NCBI GenBank assembly: GCA_945897955.1
Contig: CAMDGQ010000023.1
Location: forward strand, 1-54,491
DNA: 54,491 nt
Reading direction: 5' to 3'
Origin: Tepidiphilus sp. J10
GTDB lineage: Bacteria > Pseudomonadota > Gammaproteobacteria > Burkholderiales > Thiobacillaceae
How positions within the stretch are numbered: position 1 is the stretch's first letter; each line of letters begins with the position of its first letter. Positions 38,522 through 48,357 of the stretch are shown piece after piece. The notes below the pieces were generated by a model. It was not told the origin of the DNA. It saw nothing but the letters and a program-made list of their open reading frames with translations, and searched no databases. Position numbers and translations under genes: made by a program.

Positions 38522-41260
38522 TTAGTCCAAGGCAGCTTTCAGAATGGCTTCAAGCTGTGTTTTGTGCTGGCTGGCAATACCTGTTGCCGGGGCGGAGGAT
38601 TCCGCGCGACCGGCATAGCTTAGTGGTATTGACGTGATCTGGTGCAGGTGGTGCGCCATGAAGCGCCAGGGCCCCTGATTCCGTGGTTCGTCCTGTGCCC
38701 AGACCAGTTCTTGCGCGCCTGCATATCGCTGCAAAACAACGCTCAATTCCATGTCCGGTATCGGATACAACTGCTCCACCCGGATCAGTGCGATATGTTC
38801 AAGCGATTTTTCCCGAATGGCCCGGGCAAGGTCGTAGTAAATCCGTCCGCTGCAAAACACAATTTTCTTGACTCTATCCGCCACAATGTTCGCATCTTCA
38901 AGAATCGGCTGAAATTTCCCGGAAGCCAAATCAGACATTGGCGAAATTGCATCCGGATGTCTCAACAGGCTCTTTGGGGTAAATAAAATCAAGGGTTTTC
39001 TATAAGGTCGTACCACTTGCCGACGCAACACATGGAACATTTGTGCGGGCGAACTGGGCTGAATGACCTGGATATTGTCGTGCGCAGTGAGTTGCAGAAA
39101 GCGTTCTATCCGTCCGGAAGAATGTTCCGGACCTTGCCCTTCATAACCATGTGGTAGAAACAGCGTGAGACCATTCAAACGGTCCCACTTTGTCTCCCCC
39201 GAAGCAATGAATTGGTCGATTACCACTTGCGCGCCGTTGACGAAATCACCGAACTGGGCTTCCCAGATGACTAACTGATCCGGAGCGGCGCCTGCATAAC
39301 CATATTCGAACCCCAGAACTGCCTCTTCCGACAGCAGCGAATCAATCACGAGAAAATTCGCTTGTCCGGGAATAAGGTGCTGTAGCGGAATAAAAACTCC
39401 CGCATCCCAACGTTCACGATTCTGGTCATGCAAAACTGCGTGGCGATGGAAGAACGTGCCTCGCCCCGAATCCTGACCAGTCAGACGGACCGGCACACCA
39501 TCGCTGAGCAGACTGGCGTAGGCCAGATTTTCCGCCATGCCCCAATCGAGCGCTTGCTCACCCTCCCCCATCAATTTTCGATCATCCATGATCTTCTGCA
39601 CACGCGGATGCAACGTGAAGCTGACCGGAATATCGAGCAAGCGTCTGGACAATGCCTGCAAGCGGTTGGCAGGAATGGATGTCCTGACTTCATCGCGCCA
39701 ATGGGTTTCGCGATAAGGCGCCCAGTCCGCCGTGTTGGGATTTTTTGCACCGCTTTGATGGCTTGCTGGCGCATCAAGGCCAGCCTTGTAGGACTGGATC
39801 ATTGCCGTCGCTTCCTGCGCGCTGACCACACTCATTGCTTCCAGTCGCTCTGCGTAAAGCGCCCGAGTGCTGGGCAAGGCGTGAATACAACGATACATCA
39901 GCGGCTGTGTCGCCATCGGCTCGTCCTGTTCATTGTGTCCCAGGCGGCGATAGCAAATAAGATCGATGGCAATGTCGCGTTTCCAGAACATGCGATATTC
40001 CAGCGCAATTCGCGCGGCGCGGATCACCGCTTCCGGGTCATCGCCGTTGACGTGCAGCACCGGCGCCTCGACCATTTTCATGACATCCGTGCAATACAGG
40101 CTGGATCGACTGTCGCGCGGGTCGGATGTCGTGAAGCCGATCTGATTGTTGATCACGATATGAATCGTGCCGCCGGTGCGGAAACCACGCGTAGCCGCCA
40201 TGTTCAGCGTCTCCATAACCACGCCCTGGCCTGCTAGTGCGGCATCGCCGTGGATCAGGATCGGCATCACCTGACTACCGTCACGGTCACCGCGTCGTTG
40301 CTGCTGGGCGCGCACCCAGCCTTCAACAACTGGATTGACAATCTCCAGATGCGACGGGTTGAAGGCCAATGCCACGCGTATGCCCCCCCCGGCGGTCACC
40401 AGATCAGCGGCGAAGCCCTGGTGGTACTTCACATCACCGCTACGACGAACATCGACCTCCTCATGTGCCGCATGCTCGAACAACTCGATTACCGATCGGT
40501 CCAGCACGTTATGGAGCACATTCAGCCGGCCACGGTGCGCCATGCCGAGACCGATTTCCTGGATGCCGACGCGAGCCGATTGCTCGATCAGATCGTTCAA
40601 CAACGGGATCAGGGATTCGGCGCCCTCCAGCGAGAAGCGCTTTTGCCCGACGAAACGGGTATGCAGGGTTTTTTCAAGCGTTTCCGCCGCCGTCAGTTGG
40701 CGCAGCAGCCAGGTGCGCAGATCTTCATCGAATACTGGCGCGCCAAATTCGCCTTCCAGCCGTTTCTGCAACCAGCGCTTTTTCTGGGTATCGCAAAGAT
40801 GCATGTACTCGGCCGACAGCGTGCCACAGTACGATTTCTTCACGCGGGCGATGATGTTGCGCAACGTGTCGCGTCCGTTCTTGCCCGATGCGCCGGCAAG
40901 AGAGCCGGTTTCATATTCCTGATTCAGGTCGGAAGGCGTCAAGCCATGGTTGGCCGGGTCCAGTTCCGGGATATGTGGCGGCGGCTGGCGATGCAGCGGG
41001 TCGAGATCGGCAGCGCGGAATCCATGGAAGCGGTAGGCATTGATCAATTGAAGGACGCCGACCTGGGTTGCTTCGCATTTGAGCAGCGGCAGATCGGATA
41101 TCTCGACCGCCTCCTTTTTGGCAAATCGTCCAAGCGAGGAATCATGCGTGGACTCGGCCGCTGGGGCAACTTGATCCGGTTCGCGGGCGGCCAGATAGGC
41201 ATCCAGATAATCCGCGCTGCCGGAAAAAAACGCTGTAGCCGGAAGAGAGTCGCGCTTCAT
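38522..41260 (-). CDS. sucA: 2-oxoglutarate dehydrogenase E1 component
   Basis: The 912-residue thiamine-diphosphate enzyme decarboxylates 2-oxoglutarate in the TCA cycle and passes the succinyl group to E2. Seen are VLQLINAYRFHGFRAADLDP, GMAHRGRLNVLHNVL, PILIHGDAALAGQGVVMETL, VINNQIGFTTSDPRDSRSS, and VLHVNGDDPEAVIRAARIA for the cofactor site, then ICYRRLGHNEQDEP. The C-terminus is complete (QLEAILKAALD). ATG 41260 has GGGG at the right distance; the GTG two codons earlier is less likely. sucB and lpd, which normally follow, are absent: a terminator comes next. Confidence 0.97.
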   Translation of the reverse strand: MKRDSLPATAFFSGSADYLDAYLAAREPDQVAPAAESTHDSSLGRFAKKEAVEISDLPLLKCEATQVGVLQLINAYRFHGFRAADLDPLHRQPPPHIPELDPANHGLTPSDLNQEYETGSLAGASGKNGRDTLRNIIARVKKSYCGTLSAEYMHLCDTQKKRWLQKRLEGEFGAPVFDEDLRTWLLRQLTAAETLEKTLHTRFVGQKRFSLEGAESLIPLLNDLIEQSARVGIQEIGLGMAHRGRLNVLHNVLDRSVIELFEHAAHEEVDVRRSGDVKYHQGFAADLVTAGGGIRVALAFNPSHLEIVNPVVEGWVRAQQQRRGDRDGSQVMPILIHGDAALAGQGVVMETLNMAATRGFRTGGTIHIVINNQIGFTTSDPRDSRSSLYCTDVMKMVEAPVLHVNGDDPEAVIRAARIALEYRMFWKRDIAIDLICYRRLGHNEQDEPMATQPLMYRCIHALPSTRALYAERLEAMSVVSAQEATAMIQSYKAGLDAPASHQSGAKNPNTADWAPYRETHWRDEVRTSIPANRLQALSRRLLDIPVSFTLHPRVQKIMDDRKLMGEGEQALDWGMAENLAYASLLSDGVPVRLTGQDSGRGTFFHRHAVLHDQNRERWDAGVFIPLQHLIPGQANFLVIDSLLSEEAVLGFEYGYAGAAPDQLVIWEAQFGDFVNGAQVVIDQFIASGETKWDRLNGLTLFLPHGYEGQGPEHSSGRIERFLQLTAHDNIQVIQPSSPAQMFHVLRRQVVRPYRKPLILFTPKSLLRHPDAISPMSDLASGKFQPILEDANIVADRVKKIVFCSGRIYYDLARAIREKSLEHIALIRVEQLYPIPDMELSVVLQRYAGAQELVWAQDEPRNQGPWRFMAHHLHQITSIPLSYAGRAESSAPATGIASQHKTQLEAILKAALD

Positions 41261-41332
41261 ATTCACCCCGTTCGATCAGAGTTGTGGAAATACCGCCGCT
41301 CGCCAATGCGCGCGGCGCGGCGATTGGCAGAA

Positions 41333-42625
41333 TCAGGCTCCGCGCAGCGCGACAGGCACGAATTCACGCCGCAACGGGCCGGTATAGAGCTGGCGCGGGC
41401 GCGCGATCTTGTGACCCGGAGCGGCAACCATCTCGTTCCACTGTGCGATCCAGCCGGCAGTGCGCGCCAGAGCGAAGATGGCGGTGAACATCGAGGTGGG
41501 AATGCCGAGCGCGCGCAATACGATGCCGGAATAGAAATCGACGTTCGGATACAGTTTTTTCTCGATGAAATATTCATCTTCCAGCGCAATCTGCTCCAGC
41601 TTCAGCGCAATCTTGAACATCGGGTCGTCATGCAGGCCGAGTTCATCCAGCACTTCATGACAGGTCTGCCGCATGATCGCCGCGCGCGGGTCCATGTTCT
41701 TGTAAACGCGATGGCCAAAACCCATCAGCCGGAAGCCGGAGGTCTTGTCCTTTGCGCGTTTGACGAATTCACCGATATGGGCAACGTCGCCCATCTGCGC
41801 AAGCATGCTCAGCACAGCCTCGTTCGCGCCGCCATGCAACGGCCCCCACAGGCACGCGGTACCGGCCGCGATGCAGGCGAACGGGTTGGCGAAACTGGAG
41901 CCGGCCATGCGCACGGTGGAAGTCGAGGCATTCTGTTCGTGATCGGCGTGCAGGATGAAGATGCGATCCAGCGCACGCGCCAGAATCGGGCTGGGCTCGT
42001 ATTTCTCGCACGGATTGGCATGCAGCATGTGCAGGAAATTCTCCGCGTAGCTCATGTGGTTCTGCGGATAGATGAAGGGCTCACCCTTGTTGTACTTGTA
42101 TGACCAGGCCGCAACCGTCGGCACTTTCGCCAGCAGCCGGAACATCGAGATTTCGCGTTGCTGAGCATCGGCGACATCGCTGCTCTCGGGATAAAACGCC
42201 GCCATTGCGCCGATGATCGAGACCATGACCGCCATCGGGTGTGCATCGCGTCGGAAGCCCTTGTAGAGCGACAGCATTTGATCGTGCAGCATGGTGTGGC
42301 GGCTGACCAGGAAATCGAATTCCTTCTTCTGCTCTGCGCCGGGCAGTTCACCGTGCCAGAGCAGATAGGACACTTCAAGGAAATCGGAGCGCTCGGCCAG
42401 TTGTTCGATCGGATAGCCGCGGTAATAAAGCAGGCCCTGGTCACCATCAATGTAGGTGATGCTGGATGAACAACTGGCGGTGGAGAGAAAACCGGGGTCG
42501 TAGGTGAAATGGCCCTGATTACCCAGGGCACGGGTGTCGATGACATCCGGTCCCAATGTTCCCTGCATGGTGGGCAGGCTGATGGTTTGTTCTTCGATTT
42601 GCAGCGTGGCGTTTGGCTTGGTCAT
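41333..42625 (-). CDS. gltA: Citrate synthase (type II)
   Basis: The 430-residue hexameric-type enzyme condenses oxaloacetate and acetyl-CoA. Catalytic residues lie in [35 protein letters not shown] and [15 protein letters not shown] (second histidine), with the aspartate-bearing region near [20 protein letters not shown]. The N-terminal beta-rich domain typical of NADH-sensitive Gram-negative forms is present. It follows sdhE by eight bases. Confidence 0.97.
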   Translation of the reverse strand: MTKPNATLQIEEQTISLPTMQGTLGPDVIDTRALGNQGHFTYDPGFLSTASCSSSITYIDGDQGLLYYRGYPIEQLAERSDFLEVSYLLWHGELPGAEQKKEFDFLVSRHTMLHDQMLSLYKGFRRDAHPMAVMVSIIGAMAAFYPESSDVADAQQREISMFRLLAKVPTVAAWSYKYNKGEPFIYPQNHMSYAENFLHMLHANPCEKYEPSPILARALDRIFILHADHEQNASTSTVRMAGSSFANPFACIAAGTACLWGPLHGGANEAVLSMLAQMGDVAHIGEFVKRAKDKTSGFRLMGFGHRVYKNMDPRAAIMRQTCHEVLDELGLHDDPMFKIALKLEQIALEDEYFIEKKLYPNVDFYSGIVLRALGIPTSMFTAIFALARTAGWIAQWNEMVAAPGHKIARPRQLYTGPLRREFVPVALRGA

Positions 42626-42633
42626 GTTATTGG

Positions 42634-42894
42634 TTACCTTTGTTTGCTCGGGTGCCTAGTTGTTTTAATCGCCTCCACCACGTCGCGAAACTCGGCGGGA
42701 GAAGCACTCGCTCCGGTAATCCAGTCGAACAACGCCATATCGTCCTGGTCCAGCAGGCGGACAAATACGGCCTGTTGCTCGGCGGGCAAATCGGCGTAAC
42801 GGAGATCGAGAAATCGCGTCAGCCAGGCATCCAGTTCCAGCATGCCGCGCCGGCAGAGCCAGCGCATACGGTTGATGGAAGGTTCGCCAGTCAC
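42634..42894 (-). CDS. sdhE: FAD assembly factor SdhE
   Basis: The 86-residue protein has the family signature [11 protein letters not shown] (RGxxE motif), which contacts the flavoprotein and promotes covalent attachment of FAD to SdhA. The remaining helices ([15 protein letters not shown]) are typical. It lies between sdhB and gltA, seven bases after sdhB. Confidence 0.93.
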   Translation of the reverse strand: MTGEPSINRMRWLCRRGMLELDAWLTRFLDLRYADLPAEQQAVFVRLLDQDDMALFDWITGASASPAEFRDVVEAIKTTRHPSKQR

Positions 42895-42901
42895 GCGAGA
42901 A

Positions 42902-43600
42902 CTACAACGCCCGTTTCACCAGGAGCGACTTGATTTTGCCGATGGCGGCGGTGGGGTTCAACCCTTTCGGACACACCTCGACGCAGTTCATGATGCCGTG
43001 GCAGCGGAACAGTCGATACGGGTCTTCCAGGAAATCCAGGCGTTCGTTGGTCGATTGATCGCGCGTATCGGCGATGAAGCGGTAGCCCTGCAACAAGGCG
43101 GCCGGACCAAGAAACTTGTCCGGATTCCACCAGAACGATGGGCAGGAAGTCGTGCAGCAACCGCACAGAATGCACTCCCACAAACCATCCAGCTCGGCGC
43201 GTTCCTGCGGGCTCTGCAAGCGCTCGTTTTCCGGCTCCGGGTCGAGGTTGATGAGGTAGGGTTTGACTGCACGGTAATGCTGATAGAACTGCGCCATGTC
43301 GACGATCAGGTCGCGGATCACGCCCAGGCGTGGCAGGGGGCGAATCTCGATCGGCTGTTTCAATCCTTCCAGCGGCGTGATGCAGGCCAGCACATTGGTG
43401 CCATTGACATTGACGCCATCGGAACCGCACACCCCTTCGCGGCAGGAACGGCGGAACGAAAGGCTTTCATCCAGCGTGTCCTTGATCGCAATCAGCGCGT
43501 CCAGCACCTTCTTGCCCTTCGGGTCGTAGTCGAGGTCGTATTCCTGATGAAACGGCGCCGCGCCGGATTCGGGGTCGTAGCGGTAGATACGGAAGCGCAT
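42902..43600 (-). CDS. sdhB: Succinate dehydrogenase iron-sulfur subunit
   Basis: The 232-residue subunit carries electrons from SdhA to quinone. The [2Fe-2S] ligands are in SCREGVCGSDGVNVNGTNVL; the [4Fe-4S] motif is CILCGCCTTSCPSFW; the [3Fe-4S] motif is CHGIMNCVEVCPKGLNP. The start shares one base with the sdhA stop (TGATG). Confidence 0.97.
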   Translation of the reverse strand: MRFRIYRYDPESGAAPFHQEYDLDYDPKGKKVLDALIAIKDTLDESLSFRRSCREGVCGSDGVNVNGTNVLACITPLEGLKQPIEIRPLPRLGVIRDLIVDMAQFYQHYRAVKPYLINLDPEPENERLQSPQERAELDGLWECILCGCCTTSCPSFWWNPDKFLGPAALLQGYRFIADTRDQSTNERLDFLEDPYRLFRCHGIMNCVEVCPKGLNPTAAIGKIKSLLVKRAL

Positions 43601-45372
43601 CAGTACGTCCTTTCTTTCGGCTGGAAGGTGTCCACGGTGAGCGGCTTCAGGCGCACCGGCTTGTAGTCGAGCTGATCATCCTGCTGGAAATACAGGGTAT
43701 GGCGCAGCCAGCGATCATCGTCGCGCTTGGGGAAATCCTCTCGCGTATGCGCGCCACGGCTTTCCGTACGCGCCAATGCCGACACCAGCGTGGCGCGGGA
43801 AATCGCCATCAGGTTGTCCAGTTCCAGTGCTTCCAGGCGCGCGGTGTTGAACATCCTGCTGTGATCGGACAAGGCCGCATCCGGCAGGCGGGCCTCGACC
43901 TTGTCCAGCATGGCCAGACCTTCCTTCAGCAACGCCTCGGTGCGATAGACGCCGCAATGGTCCTGCATGATGCGCTGCATCTCGTCACGCAGGCCGGCCA
44001 CGGTTTCCGTGCCCTTGGGTTTGTCCCAGCGCGCCAGGCGGGCCAGCGCCTTGTCAACCTGCGCCTGCGGCAGCGGACGCGGATAAGGGTTGTCGCGCAG
44101 ATATTCGATGACATGCTGGCCGGCGGCGCGGCCGAACACCACCAGATCGAGCAGAGAATTGCCGCCCAGTCGATTGGCGCCATGAACGGAAACACAGGCG
44201 CACTCGCCGACGGCATACAGGCCCGGCGCAGGTTCCTCGGGGCCATAGCGCACCGGTGAAACCACCTGGCCGTGCATGTTGGTCGGAATGCCGCCCATCA
44301 TGTAATGCGCGGTCGGCGTGACCGGTATCGGATCGGTGATCGGATCGGCGCCGGCAAACTGCATGGAAAGCTCGCGGATGCCGGGCAGGCGCTCCATGAT
44401 TTTTTCCGCGCCGAGATGCTCGATCTTCAGATGCACGTAATCGCCATGCTCGCCGCAGCCCTTGCCGGCGCGAATTTCCTGCGCGATGGCACGCGCCACC
44501 ACGTCACGCGAAGCCAGATCCTTGGCATTCGGCGCATAGCGGGTCATGAACTTCTCGCCATCCTTGTTGACCAGATAACCGCCCTCCCCTCGCACGCCTT
44601 CGGAAATCAGGCTGCCCACTTCCGGAATGCCGGTCGGGTGGAATTGCCAGAACTCCATGTCCTCCAGCGGCAAGCCGGCGCGCAGCACCATGCCGAGGCC
44701 ATCGCCGGTGTTGATATGGGCGTTGGTGGAATGGCGGAAGATGCGGCAGGCGCCACCGGTCGCCAGCAGTGTGGCGCGTGATTCGAACAGACTGGCCTCG
44801 CCGGTCTCGATCTCCAGCGCGACCACGCCGAGTACCGTGCCCTCGTCGTCGCGGATCAGATCGAGCGCGAAAAACTCGTCGAAGAACTGCGTGCGCGCCG
44901 CGATATTGCGCTGGTACAGCGTATGCAGCAGCGCATGGCCGGTCCGATCCGCCGCCGCGCAGGTGCGGATCGCCTGCTCGCCGCCGTAGTTCTGCGACTG
45001 ACCGCCGAACGGACGTTGATAGATCTTGCCATTGTCCAGGCGCGAAAACGGCAGGCCCATGTGTTCCAGCTCATATACCGCGCTGGCCGCATTGCGGCAC
45101 ATGAACTCGATGGCATCCTGATCGCCCAGGTAATCCGACCCCTTCACGGTGTCGTACATGTGCCAGTGCCAGTTGTCATCCGACACATTGGCCAGCGCCG
45201 CCGTGATGCCGCCTTGCGCCGACACCGTGTGCGACCGCGTCGGAAAAACCTTGGAGATCAGCGCCACTTTCAGGTTGGCCTGCGACAGTTGCAGCGCAGC
45301 GCGCAAACCGGCGCCGCCGCCACCGACGATGACTGCGTCGAATGTGCGCTTCGGAATCTGCGTTGAATTCAT
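43600..45372 (-). CDS. sdhA: Succinate dehydrogenase flavoprotein subunit
   Basis: The 590-residue subunit oxidises succinate to fumarate. The FAD-binding motif is [16 protein letters not shown], the histidine for covalent FAD is in [15 protein letters not shown], and the active site includes [20 protein letters not shown] and [17 protein letters not shown] 45372 is preferred to the upstream in-frame start at 45423, which would overlap sdhD; GAGGTG lies nine bases before it. Confidence 0.97.
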   Translation of the reverse strand: MNSTQIPKRTFDAVIVGGGGAGLRAALQLSQANLKVALISKVFPTRSHTVSAQGGITAALANVSDDNWHWHMYDTVKGSDYLGDQDAIEFMCRNAASAVYELEHMGLPFSRLDNGKIYQRPFGGQSQNYGGEQAIRTCAAADRTGHALLHTLYQRNIAARTQFFDEFFALDLIRDDEGTVLGVVALEIETGEASLFESRATLLATGGACRIFRHSTNAHINTGDGLGMVLRAGLPLEDMEFWQFHPTGIPEVGSLISEGVRGEGGYLVNKDGEKFMTRYAPNAKDLASRDVVARAIAQEIRAGKGCGEHGDYVHLKIEHLGAEKIMERLPGIRELSMQFAGADPITDPIPVTPTAHYMMGGIPTNMHGQVVSPVRYGPEEPAPGLYAVGECACVSVHGANRLGGNSLLDLVVFGRAAGQHVIEYLRDNPYPRPLPQAQVDKALARLARWDKPKGTETVAGLRDEMQRIMQDHCGVYRTEALLKEGLAMLDKVEARLPDAALSDHSRMFNTARLEALELDNLMAISRATLVSALARTESRGAHTREDFPKRDDDRWLRHTLYFQQDDQLDYKPVRLKPLTVDTFQPKERTY

Positions 45373-45380
45373 GGCTTTGC

Positions 45381-45734
45381 TCACCTCACGCTCCAGAGGA
45401 TGTCCACCGTCCAGACCAGGCAAGCCAGGTAGAGCACGGCGAAGGCGAAATAGAGGGACAGACGCAACAGCGTGCAGCGCGCGCAGTGCAGGTAATCAAT
45501 GAAGATTTCACGCAGGCCGATCCAGGCATGGGCCAGCATCGCGGCGACAAACAGGAAAGTCGCCACTTTCATCGCCAGCGCTTCGAACAGACCCCGCCAG
45601 GCGGCATAGTCAAGCGGGCCTGAACACAGCGTGCAAACCAGAAATACCGGCAGGAACAGTGCCATGTAGACCGCGCTGGCGCGTTGCAGCAACCACATGT
45701 CCAGCCCGCGATGCGATCCGCCGACGCGTCTCAT
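45381..45734 (-). CDS. sdhD: Succinate dehydrogenase membrane anchor SdhD
   Basis: The 117-residue protein has three transmembrane helices. It begins [20 protein letters not shown] and carries the probable haem-ligand histidine in [19 protein letters not shown]. It overlaps sdhC by four bases (ATGA, 45731-45734) and precedes sdhA by eight bases. Confidence 0.93.
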   Translation of the reverse strand: MRRVGGSHRGLDMWLLQRASAVYMALFLPVFLVCTLCSGPLDYAAWRGLFEALAMKVATFLFVAAMLAHAWIGLREIFIDYLHCARCTLLRLSLYFAFAVLYLACLVWTVDILWSVR

Positions 45735-46120
45735 GCGGCACCTCCCGCCAGGCTGAGCAACGCGACCAGGCCGACCAGCGCGATCGCCGCCGCCATGGCC
45801 AGTTTCGCGGTCAGGCGCGCGCGCAGCTTCTCCTCACCCCAGCCAAGATCAAAGCCAAGATGGCGCAAGCCGGCGAACAGGTGATGCAACAGCGCCCACA
45901 GCGTGGCGAGGCCAATCAGCCAGCCCAGGCCGCCGCCGAAAAACGATTGCACGCGAGCGAAATCCTCCGCCGAGCTCAACGACAGCATCAGGATGTAAAG
46001 CAGAGCGGGGATCGCCAGGGAAAGAAAAGCACCGCTGGCGCGATGCATGATGGAAACCACCCCGCCTAGCGGCAGCCGGATGGCCAGAAGATCAAGGAAG
46101 AATGGGCGTTGCCGATGCAT
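45731..46120 (-). CDS. sdhC: Succinate dehydrogenase cytochrome b556 subunit SdhC
   Basis: The 129-residue subunit has three transmembrane helices. Seen are RPFFLDLLAIRLPLGGVVSI, the quinone-site motif SIMHRASGAFLSL, and the haem-ligand region LLHHLFAGLRHLGFDLG. ATG 46120 has GAGGA seven bases upstream; the longer in-frame extension does not resemble the family. It is the first gene of sdhCDAB-sdhE-gltA-sucA. Confidence 0.95.
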   Translation of the reverse strand: MHRQRPFFLDLLAIRLPLGGVVSIMHRASGAFLSLAIPALLYILMLSLSSAEDFARVQSFFGGGLGWLIGLATLWALLHHLFAGLRHLGFDLGWGEEKLRARLTAKLAMAAAIALVGLVALLSLAGGAA

Positions 46121-46167
46121 GTCTCCGTCCTCTTGTTTGCAGCGATGAACTTCAAGCGGGTCGGCGC

Positions 46168-46196
46168 ATTTAACGCTTATTGCGCTGCACAATCAA
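46168..46196 (-). promoter_or_regulatory. Likely sigma-70 promoter of the sdh-gltA-sucA operon
   Basis: On the minus strand, TTGATT (46196-46191) and TTAAAT (46173-46168) are 17 bp apart; each matches the consensus at four of six positions. It lies 48-76 bp before sdhC, in the only non-coding stretch upstream of the operon. Confidence 0.4.
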
Positions 46197-46253
46197 CACT
46201 TGCAACGGTTGGGTTTTGGCCGTAAACCAGTGAATTCCGGTTGGCTGAAAGCA

Positions 46254-47081
46254 TCAGCGATTCCACTCCGTCCGATCGGCCTGGAAATTCATGGCGATCC
46301 ATGCGCCGGCAATGCCCATGGCCGCAAACGTCGCCAGCCACAGCCAGACGTCAAAACCATCCCAGCGGATACGCTTGACCATCGCATCCGCAAGAACGAG
46401 ACCCAGCATCGGCAGGAATCCCCAACCTGCCAGCGTTAGACCCAACGCACGTTGCTCGCCGGGGGTGGCGCCACGCAACAACACCCAGGCGCCCAATGCC
46501 GGCGTCAGAAAGGTGACGCTGTAAAGATGGGCATGGAAATCGTCCAGCGCCCACGACCAGAAGCCTGCCGCCGTAGATGGCGCGAACAGCAGCAGCCCGC
46601 CGTAAACACCCGCAATGCCGACCACACCCAGAAGCACGATTCGCAAAGCGCCAGTTGGGCGGATGCCCGGTTGCGGCAAGGGCAGTCTGCGGTAAAGCCA
46701 CCAATGCGCCCCGGCATTGGCACATACGCCGATGTAAAGCACAAACCAGATCCAGGTTTCCAGCCGCAACGGATCGAAGCGGTCAAGGTGGACAAACGAA
46801 TAGATCGTTACCACCAGCGTGAAAATAAAGATCATCGGCGTCACCACGCGCGCCGGAGACCAGCGACCGGATATCGCCTGCAACAAGGCGGCTATCAGCG
46901 CCGCTGTGTAAAGCGCGCCCAGGTAGCGCAGATTGAACGGCGTCAACGACCATGGCCAGAACGGTTGAATAACGGGCGGATGCAGCAGTAGCCCGCCCCC
47001 TGCCCAAGTCAAAATCAGCACCTCCAGCCAGGTCACCCACCGCAACAGGCCGCTGATGCGCGGATTAGTGTCGTTGTTCAT
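46254..47081 (-). CDS. Polytopic membrane protein of unknown function
   Basis: The 275-residue product has about seven hydrophobic helices (among them WLEVLILTWAGGGLLLHPPV, LYTAALIAALLQAIS, MIFIFTLVVTIYSFVHL, IVLLGVVGIAGVYGGLLLF and LWLATFAAMGIAGAWIAMN). I recognise no catalytic motif or named family. ATG 47081 is chosen because GGGA lies seven bases before it; longer forms start at 47099 or 47156. It is divergent from the nickel operon and lies 133 bp before sdhC on the same strand, with a separate promoter likely for sdhC. Confidence 0.65.
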   Translation of the reverse strand: MNNDTNPRISGLLRWVTWLEVLILTWAGGGLLLHPPVIQPFWPWSLTPFNLRYLGALYTAALIAALLQAISGRWSPARVVTPMIFIFTLVVTIYSFVHLDRFDPLRLETWIWFVLYIGVCANAGAHWWLYRRLPLPQPGIRPTGALRIVLLGVVGIAGVYGGLLLFAPSTAAGFWSWALDDFHAHLYSVTFLTPALGAWVLLRGATPGEQRALGLTLAGWGFLPMLGLVLADAMVKRIRWDGFDVWLWLATFAAMGIAGAWIAMNFQADRTEWNR

Positions 47082-47182
47082 ATGCCATTCCCGGTTCATT
47101 TTCACGGTATTGCGAGACTGAGCTATTTTCGACCCACGAAACAGGGTTGGCGCCATGAACCCTTGGTCATAAATAATACGAA

Positions 47183-47212
47183 TTAACTATTTTTCATATT
47201 TCTTACTATGAT
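47183..47212 (+). promoter_or_regulatory. Likely sigma-70 promoter of the nickel uptake operon
   Basis: TTAACT (47183-47188) and TATGAT (47207-47212) are 18 bp apart in a strongly AT-rich gap. Transcription would start near 47219, about 20 bases before the nikK ATG. The -10 box overlaps one arm of a short inverted repeat, TCATA-N8-TATGA (47194-47211), which could be an operator. It does not match the E. coli NikR site. Confidence 0.4.
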
Positions 47213-47239
47213 GACGTCACTTTTCTTCGCCAGCCCAAC

Positions 47240-47929
47240 ATGAAACTCCCCCTGCTGCTGCTGTCCATCCTGCTTTCGCCTCTGGCATTCGGCCATGACC
47301 TCTGGATCGAGCGCAGCGGACCGCTGCATACCCTGTCCTACGGCCACGAGCGTTCAGGCCACGAAGGCGCGAAGCGTCTCGAATACAAGCCGGAAACGGT
47401 GCGGCAAGCGCGCTGCTTCGATGAATCCGGCCAGGAACTGCGCGCCGAACAGGGCAGGCAGTTTCCGGTCAGATTGAAGGGCGATTGCGCCGTGAGCTGG
47501 TTTCAACTTTCCAGCGGCTACTGGAGCAAGACACCCTATGGCACGAAGAACCTGCCCAGGACCGAAGTCGGCGCGGTGATCGAAAGCTGGCGTTCCTTCG
47601 AAGCCATCAAGCGCATCGACCACTGGACGCATCTTCTGGCGGGACCGTTGACGCAGGAACTCGAACTGGCACCTGCCGGCGACCCGCGCAAGCTCAAAGT
47701 CGGCGAAAAGCTGCGTTTACGCGCCTTTTTTCTGGGCAAGCCCGCCGCCAACGTGAGCGTGGCGTACTTCGGCAGAACACGCGGCGTTACCGGTTCCGAC
47801 GGCACGGTCAATATTCGTCTGACCGAGCCCGGCGTCCAGCTGGTCCAGGCCAGCCTGGAACTGCCGCTCGATGACGGCAAAGCCGACAAGACACTGCACA
47901 GTTCTTCACTGCAATTCGAACTGCCATGA
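47240..47929 (+). CDS. nikK: DUF4198/NikK-like accessory protein of the nickel ECF transporter
   Basis: The 229-residue product has a signal peptide (PLLLLSILLSPLAFGHD) and a DUF4198-type periplasmic body: HDLWIERSGPLHTLSYGHE at the N-terminus and a C-terminal carboxypeptidase-regulatory-like sandwich (AANVSVAYFGRTRGVTGSDG). In several proteobacteria NikK and NikL replace NikN as extra components of NikMQO-type uptake systems. The mature N-terminal histidine and further histidines could bind Ni2+. It overlaps nikL by four bases. The start has no strong binding site. Confidence 0.72.
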   Translation: MKLPLLLLSILLSPLAFGHDLWIERSGPLHTLSYGHERSGHEGAKRLEYKPETVRQARCFDESGQELRAEQGRQFPVRLKGDCAVSWFQLSSGYWSKTPYGTKNLPRTEVGAVIESWRSFEAIKRIDHWTHLLAGPLTQELELAPAGDPRKLKVGEKLRLRAFFLGKPAANVSVAYFGRTRGVTGSDGTVNIRLTEPGVQLVQASLELPLDDGKADKTLHSSSLQFELP

Positions 47930-48357
47930 CATCCCGACTTCTTTTCATCATGTTTCTGATGGCGTCCGGGCCATTGCGGGCACATGACCTTCAATACACC
48001 GTGGTTGGTGGCCAGGCGGTGGTGATCAAACTGTTCCATGTCGACAACTCCCCGTTCAGCTTCGAGGGTTACGAGATTTACCGCGATGGCGAAAAACTGC
48101 CCTATCAGGTCGGCCGCACCGATGCCCTGGGCCGCATCGCCTTCCTGCCCGACCGGGCCGCGAACTGGCGTGTGAAGGCATTCTCGGAAGACGGCCACGG
48201 TCTCGATTTCAAAATCGGTACCGATGCCGCGGCCACGCTTTCCGGTTCAGAGAAGCCCGCTTTCGAACGCTACAGCCGGATTTTCATCGGTGTCGCGGTC
48301 ATTCTCGGCCTGTTCGGATTCTTGAGCCTGTATCTGAAGCGGAGAAAAACAACATGA
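47926..48357 (+). CDS. nikL: NikL-like accessory protein
   Basis: The 143-residue product has a signal peptide (LFIMFLMASGPLRAHD), a small beta-sandwich domain (VVIKLFHVDNSPFSFEGYEI, DALGRIAFLPDRAANWRVKA), and one C-terminal transmembrane helix (IFIGVAVILGLFGFLSLYL) with a basic cytoplasmic end. That layout fits NikL, which together with NikK supports NikMQO. As in NikK, a histidine follows the predicted cleavage site. It overlaps both neighbours by four bases (ATGA). Confidence 0.72.
   Translation: MTSRLLFIMFLMASGPLRAHDLQYTVVGGQAVVIKLFHVDNSPFSFEGYEIYRDGEKLPYQVGRTDALGRIAFLPDRAANWRVKAFSEDGHGLDFKIGTDAAATLSGSEKPAFERYSRIFIGVAVILGLFGFLSLYLKRRKTT

Noticed and set aside
40250..42103. Open frame of 617 codons on the plus strand opposite sucA and gltA
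   Set aside because: It runs antisense to two well-conserved genes, crosses their intergenic gap and has no recognisable domain. It is a by-product of the GC-rich codon use of the real genes.
47082..47239. Cobalamin riboswitch or E. coli-type NikR operator before the nickel operon
   Set aside because: The gap is short and AT-rich, shows no conserved B12-box, and has no GTATGA-N16-TCATAC pattern.
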